A stretch of 13,930 nt of DNA from Candidatus Bathyarchaeota archaeon (GTDB lineage Archaea; Thermoproteota; Bathyarchaeia; Bathyarchaeales; Bathyarchaeaceae): contig JAOUJL010000021.1 in the NCBI GenBank assembly GCA_029883255.1, forward strand, positions 1 through 13,930, given 5' to 3'. The translations under genes were made by a program, and so were the position numbers. The first letter of the stretch is position 1; every line of letters begins with the position of its first letter. The notes under the pieces are model-generated. The model searched no databases and had not been told where the DNA came from. It was given only the letters and a program-made list of their open reading frames with translations. Positions 1 through 6,187 of this stretch are shown piece after piece.

Positions 1-256
1 CCCAATTTCAAAGGAAGGCTGGATTCGTCAGTTAAATGCAATACGAGGATTTAACACGCAAGGGAGATTGCACAAGATTAGGGTGCCTACTCTTATATTG
101 CATGGCAGAAGGGACGTTGAAATACCCCCAGAGAACGGTTCAATCTTGGCTAAAGCCATACCCAACTCCAAGCTTGTCTACCTTGAAAAATCAGCCCACC
201 GCCTTGCAGAAGAAATGAGAGAAGTAATCAACGTTCTGTCAGAGTTTCTTGACTAG
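1..256 (+). CDS. alpha/beta hydrolase, C-terminal part (5'-truncated by window edge)
   Basis: The reading frame is open from base 2 to a TAG at 254-256 and gives 84 residues with no credible internal start, so the gene begins upstream of the window. The visible part is the end of an alpha/beta hydrolase fold. The strand VPTLILHG (residues 28-35) leads into GRRDVEIP with the probable catalytic Asp at 38, and KSAH holds the probable catalytic His at 66. The pattern resembles the end of 3-oxoadipate enol-lactonase or carboxylesterase-like hydrolases; the nucleophile Ser lies outside the window, so the substrate cannot be named. The last 18 bases overlap the antisense flavodoxin remnant. The hydrolase tail ends normally at SEFLD after the His, so it looks complete at the 3' end. 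Confidence 0.85.
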   Translation, partial: PISKEGWIRQLNAIRGFNTQGRLHKIRVPTLILHGRRDVEIPPENGSILAKAIPNSKLVYLEKSAHRLAEEMREVINVLSEFLD

Positions 257-487
257 CTCGCGGGTGACTTGTGGTAGTTTATCGGCAAGGTCAAGCAGAA
301 CTTTATGGTGTTTTCCACCATATATTCCTGAGCCAAAGCCTATTAGACTATACTCTTGAAGCTCTTCAGGGTCTATCTGCTGTGGCGTTTTTATTTGTGC
401 ATCAAGAACTCTTGCGAAGACGCTGGCGATTTTCTCAGTATTATTGTGATGCTCCCAAAAGATTCTCTCCAGTCTTCCCTCCTTTTT
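239..487 (-). pseudogene. flavodoxin-family protein fragment (N-terminal half, no start codon)
   Basis: Read on the minus strand, this stretch encodes about 80 residues between an in-frame TAG (488-490) and a TGA (239-241). It holds strong flavodoxin-family signals: HHNNTEKIASVFARVLDA is the phosphate-loop/first-helix region, and LIGFGSGIYGGKHHKVLLDL then LADKLPQV is the second-strand and loop region typical of small archaeal flavodoxins. There is no ATG, GTG or TTG start. The expected first beta strand is replaced by unrelated residues (KKEGRLERIFWE), and the C-terminal half of the fold is missing because the homology stops where the hydrolase gene ends. It is best read as a decayed gene truncated at both ends. 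The function would have been FMN-based electron transfer or an NAD(P)H-dependent reductase-like role. A functional mini-protein is unlikely without a start. Confidence 0.75.
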
Positions 488-515
488 CTAAAAAGAATCA
501 ATGGAGTGAAAAGAC

Positions 516-887
516 TTGACAAAGAAACATGTAGAATATTTGAGAAAACACAATAAATTCATGAAAGAATGCAAGGATCAAGAGGAACTACGAATTCATA
601 TGCTTCAACATAAAAGATACATGCGGAAATATCAGGAATGGCAAAGAAAACAGAAACAACGAAGACAGAAACAAACTAAAGAACCAAAGAAATATTACGG
701 AGATTTCAGTGAAGGCGAATTTAAGACAATAGCATATTTCTTGCAACTATGCTTTCTAGGTTTCTTTTGTTACTTGTTTGTCGCAGATCTCTCTGTCTCT
801 TTAGATTTAACTCTAGGTATGGCAATCTTGGCTTCCTGCTGCAACACTACAAGCAGCAACAATTGCTGGAATAGATGGTATATCTAA
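516..887 (+). CDS. small basic coiled-coil/membrane protein, probably frameshifted near 831
   Basis: The TTG start at 516 has a good ribosome-binding site, GGAGTGA at 503-509. Residues 1-60 are very rich in Lys, Arg, Gln and Glu and are likely helical or coiled. Residues 70-107 are hydrophobic and give one or two membrane segments. As read, the end CCNTTSSNNCWNRWYI is implausible for a membrane protein. Moving to the +1 frame at about 831-832 gives LPAATLQAATIAGIDGISN, then ILSSKRED and a TAG at 913-915, a natural continuation of the hydrophobic segment. The intact gene was therefore probably 516-915 (about 132 residues) with one extra base near 821-832. This is either a sequencing error or a recent inactivation. 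I recognise no family. The protein would sit in the cytoplasmic membrane with its basic tail inside. Confidence 0.6.
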   Translation: MTKKHVEYLRKHNKFMKECKDQEELRIHMLQHKRYMRKYQEWQRKQKQRRQKQTKEPKKYYGDFSEGEFKTIAYFLQLCFLGFFCYLFVADLSVSLDLTLGMAILASCCNTTSSNNCWNRWYI

Positions 888-1021
888 CATTTTATCATCT
901 AAAAGAGAAGATTAGCTGAAGTGAATATTAAAAGCTAACATATTTTCATTTCAAGCAACACTAGAAGATTCTTCCATACGACATCATAAGTTAGGAGAGC
1001 CGATATATTACTTGGAGGAAA

Positions 1022-1064
1022 GAGGATATCCCTACTAGGAATAAGGACTTCGGGAGATATCTCC
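1022..1064. repeat. two copies of the GATATC-centred spacer palindrome
   Basis: GGATATCC at 1024-1031 and the perfect 12-bp palindrome GGAGATATCTCC at 1053-1064 lie about 30 bp apart. Read on the minus strand, the second continues CTCCCGAAG, matching the TCTCCCGC tail seen at the other copies (9390, 10758, 12010, 13722). The symmetry suggests a dimeric DNA-binding protein site or a remnant of a small dispersed repeat. Confidence 0.5.
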
Positions 1065-1071
1065 ATTTGTT

Positions 1072-1095
1072 GGGGGTTCAAATCCCGCGGTCCAA
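1072..1095 (+). other. tRNA 3'-end-like sequence (T-arm and acceptor remnant)
   Basis: GGGGGTTCAAATCCCGC contains a perfect T-loop/B-box core (GGTTCAAATCC) with 4 of 5 possible stem pairs, followed by GGTCCA like an acceptor strand. No matching 5' acceptor strand, D-arm or anticodon arm is present upstream, so it is not an intact tRNA. It could be the residue of a decayed tRNA, an attachment-site copy left by integration, or chance. Confidence 0.3.
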
Positions 1096-1148
1096 TGAGA
1101 AAATCCGGTGGATGCTGTTGGCAAACTCGTGCGTGGAATCTCAAGTTT

Positions 1149-1191
1149 AGTAGTTGTTGTTTTTTTCCTACTAGCAGAAGTAACAACTACT
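1149..1191. repeat. perfect inverted repeat / hairpin
   Basis: AGTAGTTGTT (1149-1158) and AACAACTACT (1182-1191) are exact reverse complements. The stem extends inwards by two G-T wobbles and two A-T pairs to about 14 pairs, closing a 15-nt loop. It lies about 130 bp beyond the hdrA stop and could mark the hdrA transcript end or be a relic of a small inverted-repeat element. Confidence 0.45.
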
Positions 1192-1318
1192 GCAGTCTTC
1201 TAGCTTCTATCTTATGGTGACTACGCTTTTAGACCGCATGTGTGTGAATTGACACAATTACCTTGCTTGGCAAACTTGCGAAATTCGTGTGTGTGGCTCC
1301 ACATTTTGGATCTTCTTT

Positions 1319-3682
1319 TCAGCCGAGAATCTTCTTTTTGATAGCGTCGCGTTTTTCAGTTGGTAGAACACCGAATTTTTTGATTCTTTCGGTAAATCTT
1401 GTGAACAAGTCTGCGGCTTTCTTGTAGACTGGCAGTGGCACATAGCTGTAGCGGACTCGCATGCTTTTGATTTCAAACTCTGCTAGTGAACGCCCGATTT
1501 CAATCATTCGTTTCTTTGTGAACTCTTCGTGTATGTGTTCCTGTCCCTCGATCACTAGGATGCCGTCAGCTCCATAGGCAAAGGCGTGAAGCAGGTGTTT
1601 TAGGCCCAGGATGGCTGTTGATGGAACAGGCACGATTCGGATGTTTTCTGGGTAGTTGACGCGGTCAAGTCCAAGAAAGTCCATGCCCGTGTATCCAACG
1701 TTCTTGTCAACAAACGCGACTATCCTAACCTCGTCGGGTTCCTTGTCACTGAGGACACCCCTCAGATGAGCGAGTATCTGCTTCGTTGTTGAATTCTTGA
1801 AGTCGATAGCTTCTCTTGGACAGACGGGTATGCAAGCACCGCAACCGGTGCACATGAAGGGGTTGATCTCGGCTTTGCCCTCTTGCATGGTTATCGCGTT
1901 TACTGGACATGTTTCGATGCAGATGCCGCATCCGTCGCATAACTCTGAAATCACGTAGGCTTTTTCGGGACTTGTGGTGATGTACTCGCTTTTGAGGAAC
2001 AGAGAAGCCTTAGAAGCAGCCCCCAGCGCGTCGGAAACCGTGTCACGCACGTCCTTCGGACTCAGACCGCATCCACATGCAAAGACTCCTGTGACCAGCG
2101 AGTCAACAGGATCAAGCTTCGGATGCTTCTCTTGAATGAATCCGTCTTCACCTATGGCCACTTTCATCTTGTCTGCGAGCTCTTTGAGTCCAGAAGGTGG
2201 AACCATAGGCGTGGCCAATGCCACCAAATCGAATTCTTCTTCTGTTACGCTGTCCGCTAGAGTGTCTTCAGCCAAGACAACAAGTTTGCCGTTGTTGTTC
2301 TTCCAGACTTCAGCCACCTTTCCGCGCACAAAAACGACTCCAGCTTCTTGGTCCCGCCAGTAAAGCTCTTCGTAGCCCTTGCCAGTAGCTCTGATATCCG
2401 TGTAGTAGATGGAAACGTCTATTCCAAGCATTTTCTTGAGCAGAAAAGCCTGCTTCAAAGCGTACATGCAGCATATGCGGCTGCAGTAAATAATATGGTT
2501 TTTATCTCTTGAACCGGCACAGAGCACTATCGCCATTTTTCTAACGTCGCTGCCGTCAGCCCTTTTCACGAAGCCACTCGTGGGACCCGCGGCTGAAGTA
2601 AGCCTCTCCAAATCCATCATGGTTATGACATCTTTGTAAATGCCATATCCGTAATTCTCAAGCTTTCGAGCGTCGTAAAGCTCGTAGCCCGTAGCCATGA
2701 TTATAGCGCCTACTTTCAAATCGATTGTTTTTCCCTTGTCTTCTAGGTTTATGGCTTTTGAGGGGCATAGTTTCTCGCATTTTCCGCATTTTGTACAAGC
2801 GTCAAAGTCTATGACATAAGCGGATGGCACTGCTTGTGGGAACTCTATGTAAGCCGCTTTTCTCTGAGATAAGCCTTCATTGAATCCGTCTGGCACAGTT
2901 ACCGGACACACTTTTACGCATACACCACAGCTTCTGCATTTGTCAACATCCACGCCTCTTGGTTTCATGAAAACCTTAACGTCAAAGTTGCCTGGTCGTC
3001 CACTAACCTCTTGAACCTCAGCGTAAGTAAGTAGATGAACGTTTGGGTTTCTGCCAACCTCGGCCATTCTTGGCGTAAGTATGCATTGGGCACAATCAAG
3101 GGTTGGAAAAACCTTCGTCAGTTTTGCCATGTTTCCTCCGATGGTCGGTTTTCTATCCACAACATGAACGTTAAAGCCTAAATAACCAAGTTCAAGGGCT
3201 GCGGTTATTCCGGCAATACCCCCGCCTACGATCAGCATTTCCCTTGTGCCTTTTTCACTTATTGTTTCTAAAGGTTCAAGTTCAAGACTGCGCTCATAGC
3301 TTCCTCTGATTAAGGATATTGCTTTCTTTGTGGCTTCTTCAGACGGTTGTGGACCGTGAGCCCACGAGTCTTGTTCTCTGATGTTTACAAACTCAAGCAT
3401 GTAAGGGTTTAAGCCTGCACGTTCTAGGACGCTTTGAAAAGTGGGAAGGTGCATTCTCGGCGTGCAGCTGGCAACTACGGCTCTGTCTAGATCCTTCTTC
3501 TTTATGGCGTCAATTATCATTTCCTGGGCTGGTTTCGAGCATAAATATTTGTTGTATTTAGCTACAACAACTCCTTCCCAGTTCTTGACGGCTTCAAGTA
3601 CAGCATTTACATCAACAACATTGCCTATGTTTCCGCCGCACTCGCAGACGAAGATGCCGATTTTCGATGACTTTTTCTCCAT
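1319..3682 (-). CDS. hdrA: HdrA: FAD/iron-sulfur core subunit of heterodisulfide-reductase-type complex, with cysteine-less MvhD-like C-terminal domain
   Basis: HdrA carries the bifurcating FAD and passes electrons between partner subunits in the cytoplasm. The 787-aa protein has an N-terminal Fe-S domain (Cys13/15, Cys48, Cys73), a Rossmann FAD motif IVGGGIAGITAALELG (151-166), the HdrA signature TLDCAQCILTPRM (194-206), two ferredoxin motifs at 249-259 and 296-306, the cluster motif CAGSRD...YCSRICC (388-405), and two more ferredoxin motifs at 582-592 and 611-621. Residues 652-770 match the MvhD/FlpD fold (IVAF, YTGMDFLG, NYPENIRIVPVPS, YGADGILVIEG), but every position where MvhD has cluster cysteines is changed (VDKNVGY, VPSTAI, EGQEHIHEEF). 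It therefore probably carries no [2Fe-2S] cluster. The ATG at 3682 has GAGGGAT at 3691-3697 as ribosome-binding site. It is divergent from the HdrC-HdrB gene, 87 bp away, its likely partner. Confidence 0.95.
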   Translation of the reverse strand: MEKKSSKIGIFVCECGGNIGNVVDVNAVLEAVKNWEGVVVAKYNKYLCSKPAQEMIIDAIKKKDLDRAVVASCTPRMHLPTFQSVLERAGLNPYMLEFVNIREQDSWAHGPQPSEEATKKAISLIRGSYERSLELEPLETISEKGTREMLIVGGGIAGITAALELGYLGFNVHVVDRKPTIGGNMAKLTKVFPTLDCAQCILTPRMAEVGRNPNVHLLTYAEVQEVSGRPGNFDVKVFMKPRGVDVDKCRSCGVCVKVCPVTVPDGFNEGLSQRKAAYIEFPQAVPSAYVIDFDACTKCGKCEKLCPSKAINLEDKGKTIDLKVGAIIMATGYELYDARKLENYGYGIYKDVITMMDLERLTSAAGPTSGFVKRADGSDVRKMAIVLCAGSRDKNHIIYCSRICCMYALKQAFLLKKMLGIDVSIYYTDIRATGKGYEELYWRDQEAGVVFVRGKVAEVWKNNNGKLVVLAEDTLADSVTEEEFDLVALATPMVPPSGLKELADKMKVAIGEDGFIQEKHPKLDPVDSLVTGVFACGCGLSPKDVRDTVSDALGAASKASLFLKSEYITTSPEKAYVISELCDGCGICIETCPVNAITMQEGKAEINPFMCTGCGACIPVCPREAIDFKNSTTKQILAHLRGVLSDKEPDEVRIVAFVDKNVGYTGMDFLGLDRVNYPENIRIVPVPSTAILGLKHLLHAFAYGADGILVIEGQEHIHEEFTKKRMIEIGRSLAEFEIKSMRVRYSYVPLPVYKKAADLFTRFTERIKKFGVLPTEKRDAIKKKILG

Positions 3683-3735
3683 TAACTGTAATCCCTCGGT
3701 TTCATTGATTGTTTTGATTCATACTGAGGAAAACG

Positions 3736-3746
3736 CTTAAAAAATG
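3736..3746 (+). promoter_or_regulatory. TATA-like box for the HdrC-HdrB gene
   Basis: CTTAAAAAATG lies 24-34 bp before the GTG at 3770 and 36-46 bp before the ATG at 3782. No Shine-Dalgarno sequence precedes either start, so transcription from this box would give a leaderless or very short-leader mRNA. The 87-bp divergent spacer must also hold the hdrA promoter; I see no clear TATA box for it. Confidence 0.35.
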
Positions 3747-3769
3747 TTATGTTGCCATTTTAGGCAAAT

Positions 3770-4891
3770 GTGATATTGAAAATGAACGCTCAAGAGCTCG
3801 TTCAGAAACATAAACTGCTTGAATGCATTCAATGTGGGATGTGTACGGGAAGCTGTCCTGTCTCCAGAAAAGCCAGCTTAAACGTTAGAAAGTACATGCG
3901 CGAGGTCGCTTTCAACGGCAAGCTGACCATACATCCACAGAACGAGTTGTGGAGCTGCACAACATGCGCGACGTGTGGAATCCGCTGTCCTAAGGAAATA
4001 AATCCATACGAGTTTCTAATCGATATCCGTAGCTTGGCAGTTGAAGGAGGCCAAATCGCACCTACGATCCGAGACGCTTTGGAAAGCATTTTCAAAAACG
4101 GCAATCCGTGGGAAAGAATAAGGAGCAAAAGGTCTGAATGGGCTCAAGACCTAAACGTCAAGCATGTCTCACAAGGAGCTGAAATCCTATACTTTGTCGG
4201 TTGCACACCCGCCTACGACCCACGAGTCCAAGAAGTGGCGAAAAGTCTCTTGAAATGTTTTGAAAAAGCTGAAGTAAACTTTGGAACTTTGGGTGACGAG
4301 GAAAACTGTTGTGGAGGCGAAGTCTATGGCATGGGTGAAAAAGGTTTGTTCGAGTTTCTAGTCGAGGAAAACATGAAAATCTTCAACAAGTATAGCATTA
4401 AACAGGTTGTTACAGCTTGTCCCCACTCCTACCACACTTTCAAAAACCGATATGAACAGACAACCTTCGAGGTTCAACATCACACGCAATTGCTCGCCAG
4501 CCTAATTGAAAGCGGAAAACTGTCATTCTCAAGGCAAGTAAACAAGAAAGTCATCTATCACGACCCATGCTATTTGGGCAAGCAAAACGGTGTTTACGAT
4601 GAGCCCAGAAAGGTTATTGAAGCCATACCTGGCACAGAACTGTTGGAATTTGACCGCTCAAGAGCACGGAGTCTCTGCTGCGAAGGCGCCGGCGGAAGGA
4701 TGTGGATCGACATTCCCGGTGAACGCCTAGCAGAGGTCCGCGTCAGGAATGCTGCTGAATCTGGAGCAGAAATATTAGCGGTTGCATGTCCCTTCTGCCT
4801 CTTGACATTCGAAGATGCCGTCAAGATAACTGGTTACGAAGGCAAGATTCAGGTGATGGACATAGCAGAATTAGTTTCGCTTGCTCTGTGA
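3770..4891 (+). CDS. fused HdrC-HdrB (HdrD-like) heterodisulfide reductase subunit
   Basis: This 373-aa protein joins both non-flavin Hdr subunits. The HdrC part (1-90) has two complete ferredoxin-type motifs, C19-x2-C22-x2-C25-x3-C29 and C63-x2-C66-x2-C69-x3-C73. The HdrB part (138-373) has two CCG domains: C145, CCGGE at 180-184 and CPHS at 217-220, then HDPC at 264-267, CCEGAGGR at 303-310 and CPFC at 340-343. The second CCG domain has its full ligand set; the first has Ser220 where CxxC is expected, so one non-cubane cluster may be absent or altered. In the known families this subunit reduces a disulfide or related acceptor with electrons from HdrA; the acceptor here is unknown. The start is GTG 3770 or ATG 3782 (MNAQELV). 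The stop lies 22 bp from the convergent LLM gene. Confidence 0.9.
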   Translation: MILKMNAQELVQKHKLLECIQCGMCTGSCPVSRKASLNVRKYMREVAFNGKLTIHPQNELWSCTTCATCGIRCPKEINPYEFLIDIRSLAVEGGQIAPTIRDALESIFKNGNPWERIRSKRSEWAQDLNVKHVSQGAEILYFVGCTPAYDPRVQEVAKSLLKCFEKAEVNFGTLGDEENCCGGEVYGMGEKGLFEFLVEENMKIFNKYSIKQVVTACPHSYHTFKNRYEQTTFEVQHHTQLLASLIESGKLSFSRQVNKKVIYHDPCYLGKQNGVYDEPRKVIEAIPGTELLEFDRSRARSLCCEGAGGRMWIDIPGERLAEVRVRNAAESGAEILAVACPFCLLTFEDAVKITGYEGKIQVMDIAELVSLAL

Positions 4892-4913
4892 ATCAGCATT
4901 AAGATCGTTGCCA

Positions 4914-5972
4914 TTACTTGCTTTTGAAGTATGGGATTATCTCTTCACTGTACGCCTTCATCACTTGGCGGGGGTCGGGTCCCACATTCAGTAGCAGAAA
5001 GTGTTTAACACCGGCTTTTGTGAACTCGTCTATTTTGTTTATGCAATCTTCTACGGTTCCGGCTATAGAAAACTCGATTGCAGCTTCCGTTGGAATCAAT
5101 TCGCCATAGGCTAGAAATTTCTCTACCCATTCAGAATTTAGAAGTGCTTTAAAGTATGATATTGATTGAAGTTCCTCGGGTAGTTCAATGTCGTAACCTG
5201 CTTCTCTCAACAGGTCTGGCGAGGGTATCACTTGAGACCTTATCTTTTCAATTTGCTTGTAAGCATCTTCAGCCTTTTCAGTAACAGACGTATACAGATA
5301 CACTCCCGTATCTATATCGTCCAAGGATCTGCCTGCCTTTCCAGCTCCTTCTTTGACCAACTTAAGGCGTTCTTTATACAACCTTGGAGAAAGCGGGATT
5401 GAAAGCCAACCATCAGCCATCTCCCCTGTTAACCTAAGCGTGCGTGGACCGTTTGCCCCAAAGTATATGGGTACCCTGCCTTTAACGGGATTGATCTGCA
5501 AAAAGGCGTCTTTCAGTCTCCAGAAACGTCCTTCATAATTTAACACCTCGCCAGACCAGAGCTTACGCATAATTGTTACAGCCTCAACTAGTTTCGAAAT
5601 AGGCTTTTTCCATTCTATTCCAAAGGGTTCAAGGTTCATCGCTTCCCCGGCCCCGAGTCCTAGTATTACACGGCCGCCTGAAATTTGATCTACGGTGGCA
5701 ACTTTTTGAGCGAGAACTGCAGGGTGGTATCTGTGGGGATCGGTGACACAGGTTCCTAAAGCCGCCTTTTCTGTTACCGTTGCGGTCGCAGCCAGCGTAG
5801 ACCAAGCCTCCGGCACGATTCCTGGAGGTATAAACAAAATGTGATCGGGAACCCATATCGAGTCGAAACCAGCTTCTTCGTTGACCTTGGCTATTCTAAA
5901 TAATTTCTCCACGGGAGTAGCCGGAATGGGCAGGAAGCAGCCGAACCTAATGTTGCTCTCAGTCAACTCCAT
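4914..5972 (-). CDS. LLM-class (F420-dependent type) oxidoreductase
   Basis: The 352-aa protein is a bacterial-luciferase-like TIM-barrel enzyme of the group containing Mer and F420-dependent alcohol or sugar-phosphate dehydrogenases. It would transfer hydride between F420 and an unknown substrate in the cytoplasm. Visible signatures are FGCFLPI (10-16), GFDSIWVPDH (35-44), HPAVLAQKVATVDQISGGR (83-101), the loop VILGLGAGEAMNLEPFG (102-118), PIYFGANGP (168-176) and TGEMADGW (182-189). The ATG at 5972 is preferred over the TTG at 5984 because GGTGA (5978-5982) sits exactly 5 nt before it and would fall inside the longer frame. It is convergent with the HdrC-HdrB gene and divergent from the enoyl-CoA hydratase gene. 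A broken paralogue is at 10825-11941. F420 rather than FMN use is inferred from the subfamily and the archaeal setting. Confidence 0.88.
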   Translation of the reverse strand: MELTESNIRFGCFLPIPATPVEKLFRIAKVNEEAGFDSIWVPDHILFIPPGIVPEAWSTLAATATVTEKAALGTCVTDPHRYHPAVLAQKVATVDQISGGRVILGLGAGEAMNLEPFGIEWKKPISKLVEAVTIMRKLWSGEVLNYEGRFWRLKDAFLQINPVKGRVPIYFGANGPRTLRLTGEMADGWLSIPLSPRLYKERLKLVKEGAGKAGRSLDDIDTGVYLYTSVTEKAEDAYKQIEKIRSQVIPSPDLLREAGYDIELPEELQSISYFKALLNSEWVEKFLAYGELIPTEAAIEFSIAGTVEDCINKIDEFTKAGVKHFLLLNVGPDPRQVMKAYSEEIIPYFKSK

Positions 5973-5977
5973 AGCTT

Positions 5978-5982
5978 TCACC
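5978..5982 (-). promoter_or_regulatory. ribosome-binding site fixing the LLM start
   Basis: GGTGA on the minus strand, 5 nt before ATG 5970-5972. It decides against the upstream in-frame TTG and GTG. Confidence 0.65.
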
Positions 5983-6141
5983 AATGAAGCACTTTATCAT
6001 GTTCCCCTTATTTTGATTTCGCCGAAATTTTGTGTTAAGATTCTTGAATAAGCCTTGTCCGCTTCTGGAGATACAGAGTAGTGGGGCACACTGAAAACAC
6101 TTGATTTTCAAATCTGATTTTGTAAAAAACGTATGAGAAGA

Positions 6142-6150
6142 CTTTTATGG
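6142..6150 (+). promoter_or_regulatory. TATA-like box for enoyl-CoA hydratase gene
   Basis: CTTTTATGG lies 38-46 bp before the ATG at 6188, predicting transcription start near 6170 and a short leader carrying the ribosome-binding site. The rest of the divergent spacer (5985-6178) shows nothing else that I can name. Confidence 0.45.
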
Positions 6151-6177
6151 AAATTGATGTTTTTAGTAGAGCAAAAA

Positions 6178-6182
6178 GGTGA
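6178..6182 (+). promoter_or_regulatory. ribosome-binding site fixing the enoyl-CoA hydratase start
   Basis: GGTGA lies 5 nt before ATG 6188, the same arrangement as at the LLM gene. The in-frame GTG at 6179 lies inside this site and so is not the start. Confidence 0.65.
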
Positions 6183-6187
6183 GCGTT

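Larger units (their letters stand above)
916..1318. other. noncoding spacer with palindromes, tRNA-like arm and hairpin
   Basis: About 400 bases lie between the membrane-protein gene and the 3' end of hdrA, with no credible gene. The minus-strand open frame at 935-1186 has no domain signal. The spacer holds two copies of the GATATC-centred palindromic motif (1022-1064), a B-box/T-arm-like sequence (1072-1095), a 10-bp perfect inverted repeat (1149-1191), and a short direct repeat TTGGCAAACT at 1118-1127 and 1267-1276. The first three are listed separately. Confidence 0.7.

Noticed and set aside
271..556. Two + strand frames between the hydrolase and membrane-protein genes
   Set aside because: The minus strand of the same stretch encodes clear flavodoxin sequence, so these are shadows of the pseudogene.
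1012..1095. Complete 84-nt class II tRNA
   Set aside because: TTGGAGG at 1012 pairs only partly with the 3' end, and there is no D-arm, anticodon stem or proper variable arm.
935..1186. 83-aa minus-strand frame in the spacer
   Set aside because: It runs through the T-arm-like sequence, the palindrome and one arm of the hairpin; it has no domain signal or ribosome-binding site.
2136..2363. Small + strand frames inside hdrA and elsewhere (also 3441-3740)
   Set aside because: They lie wholly opposite strongly conserved HdrA domains and lack any family pattern.
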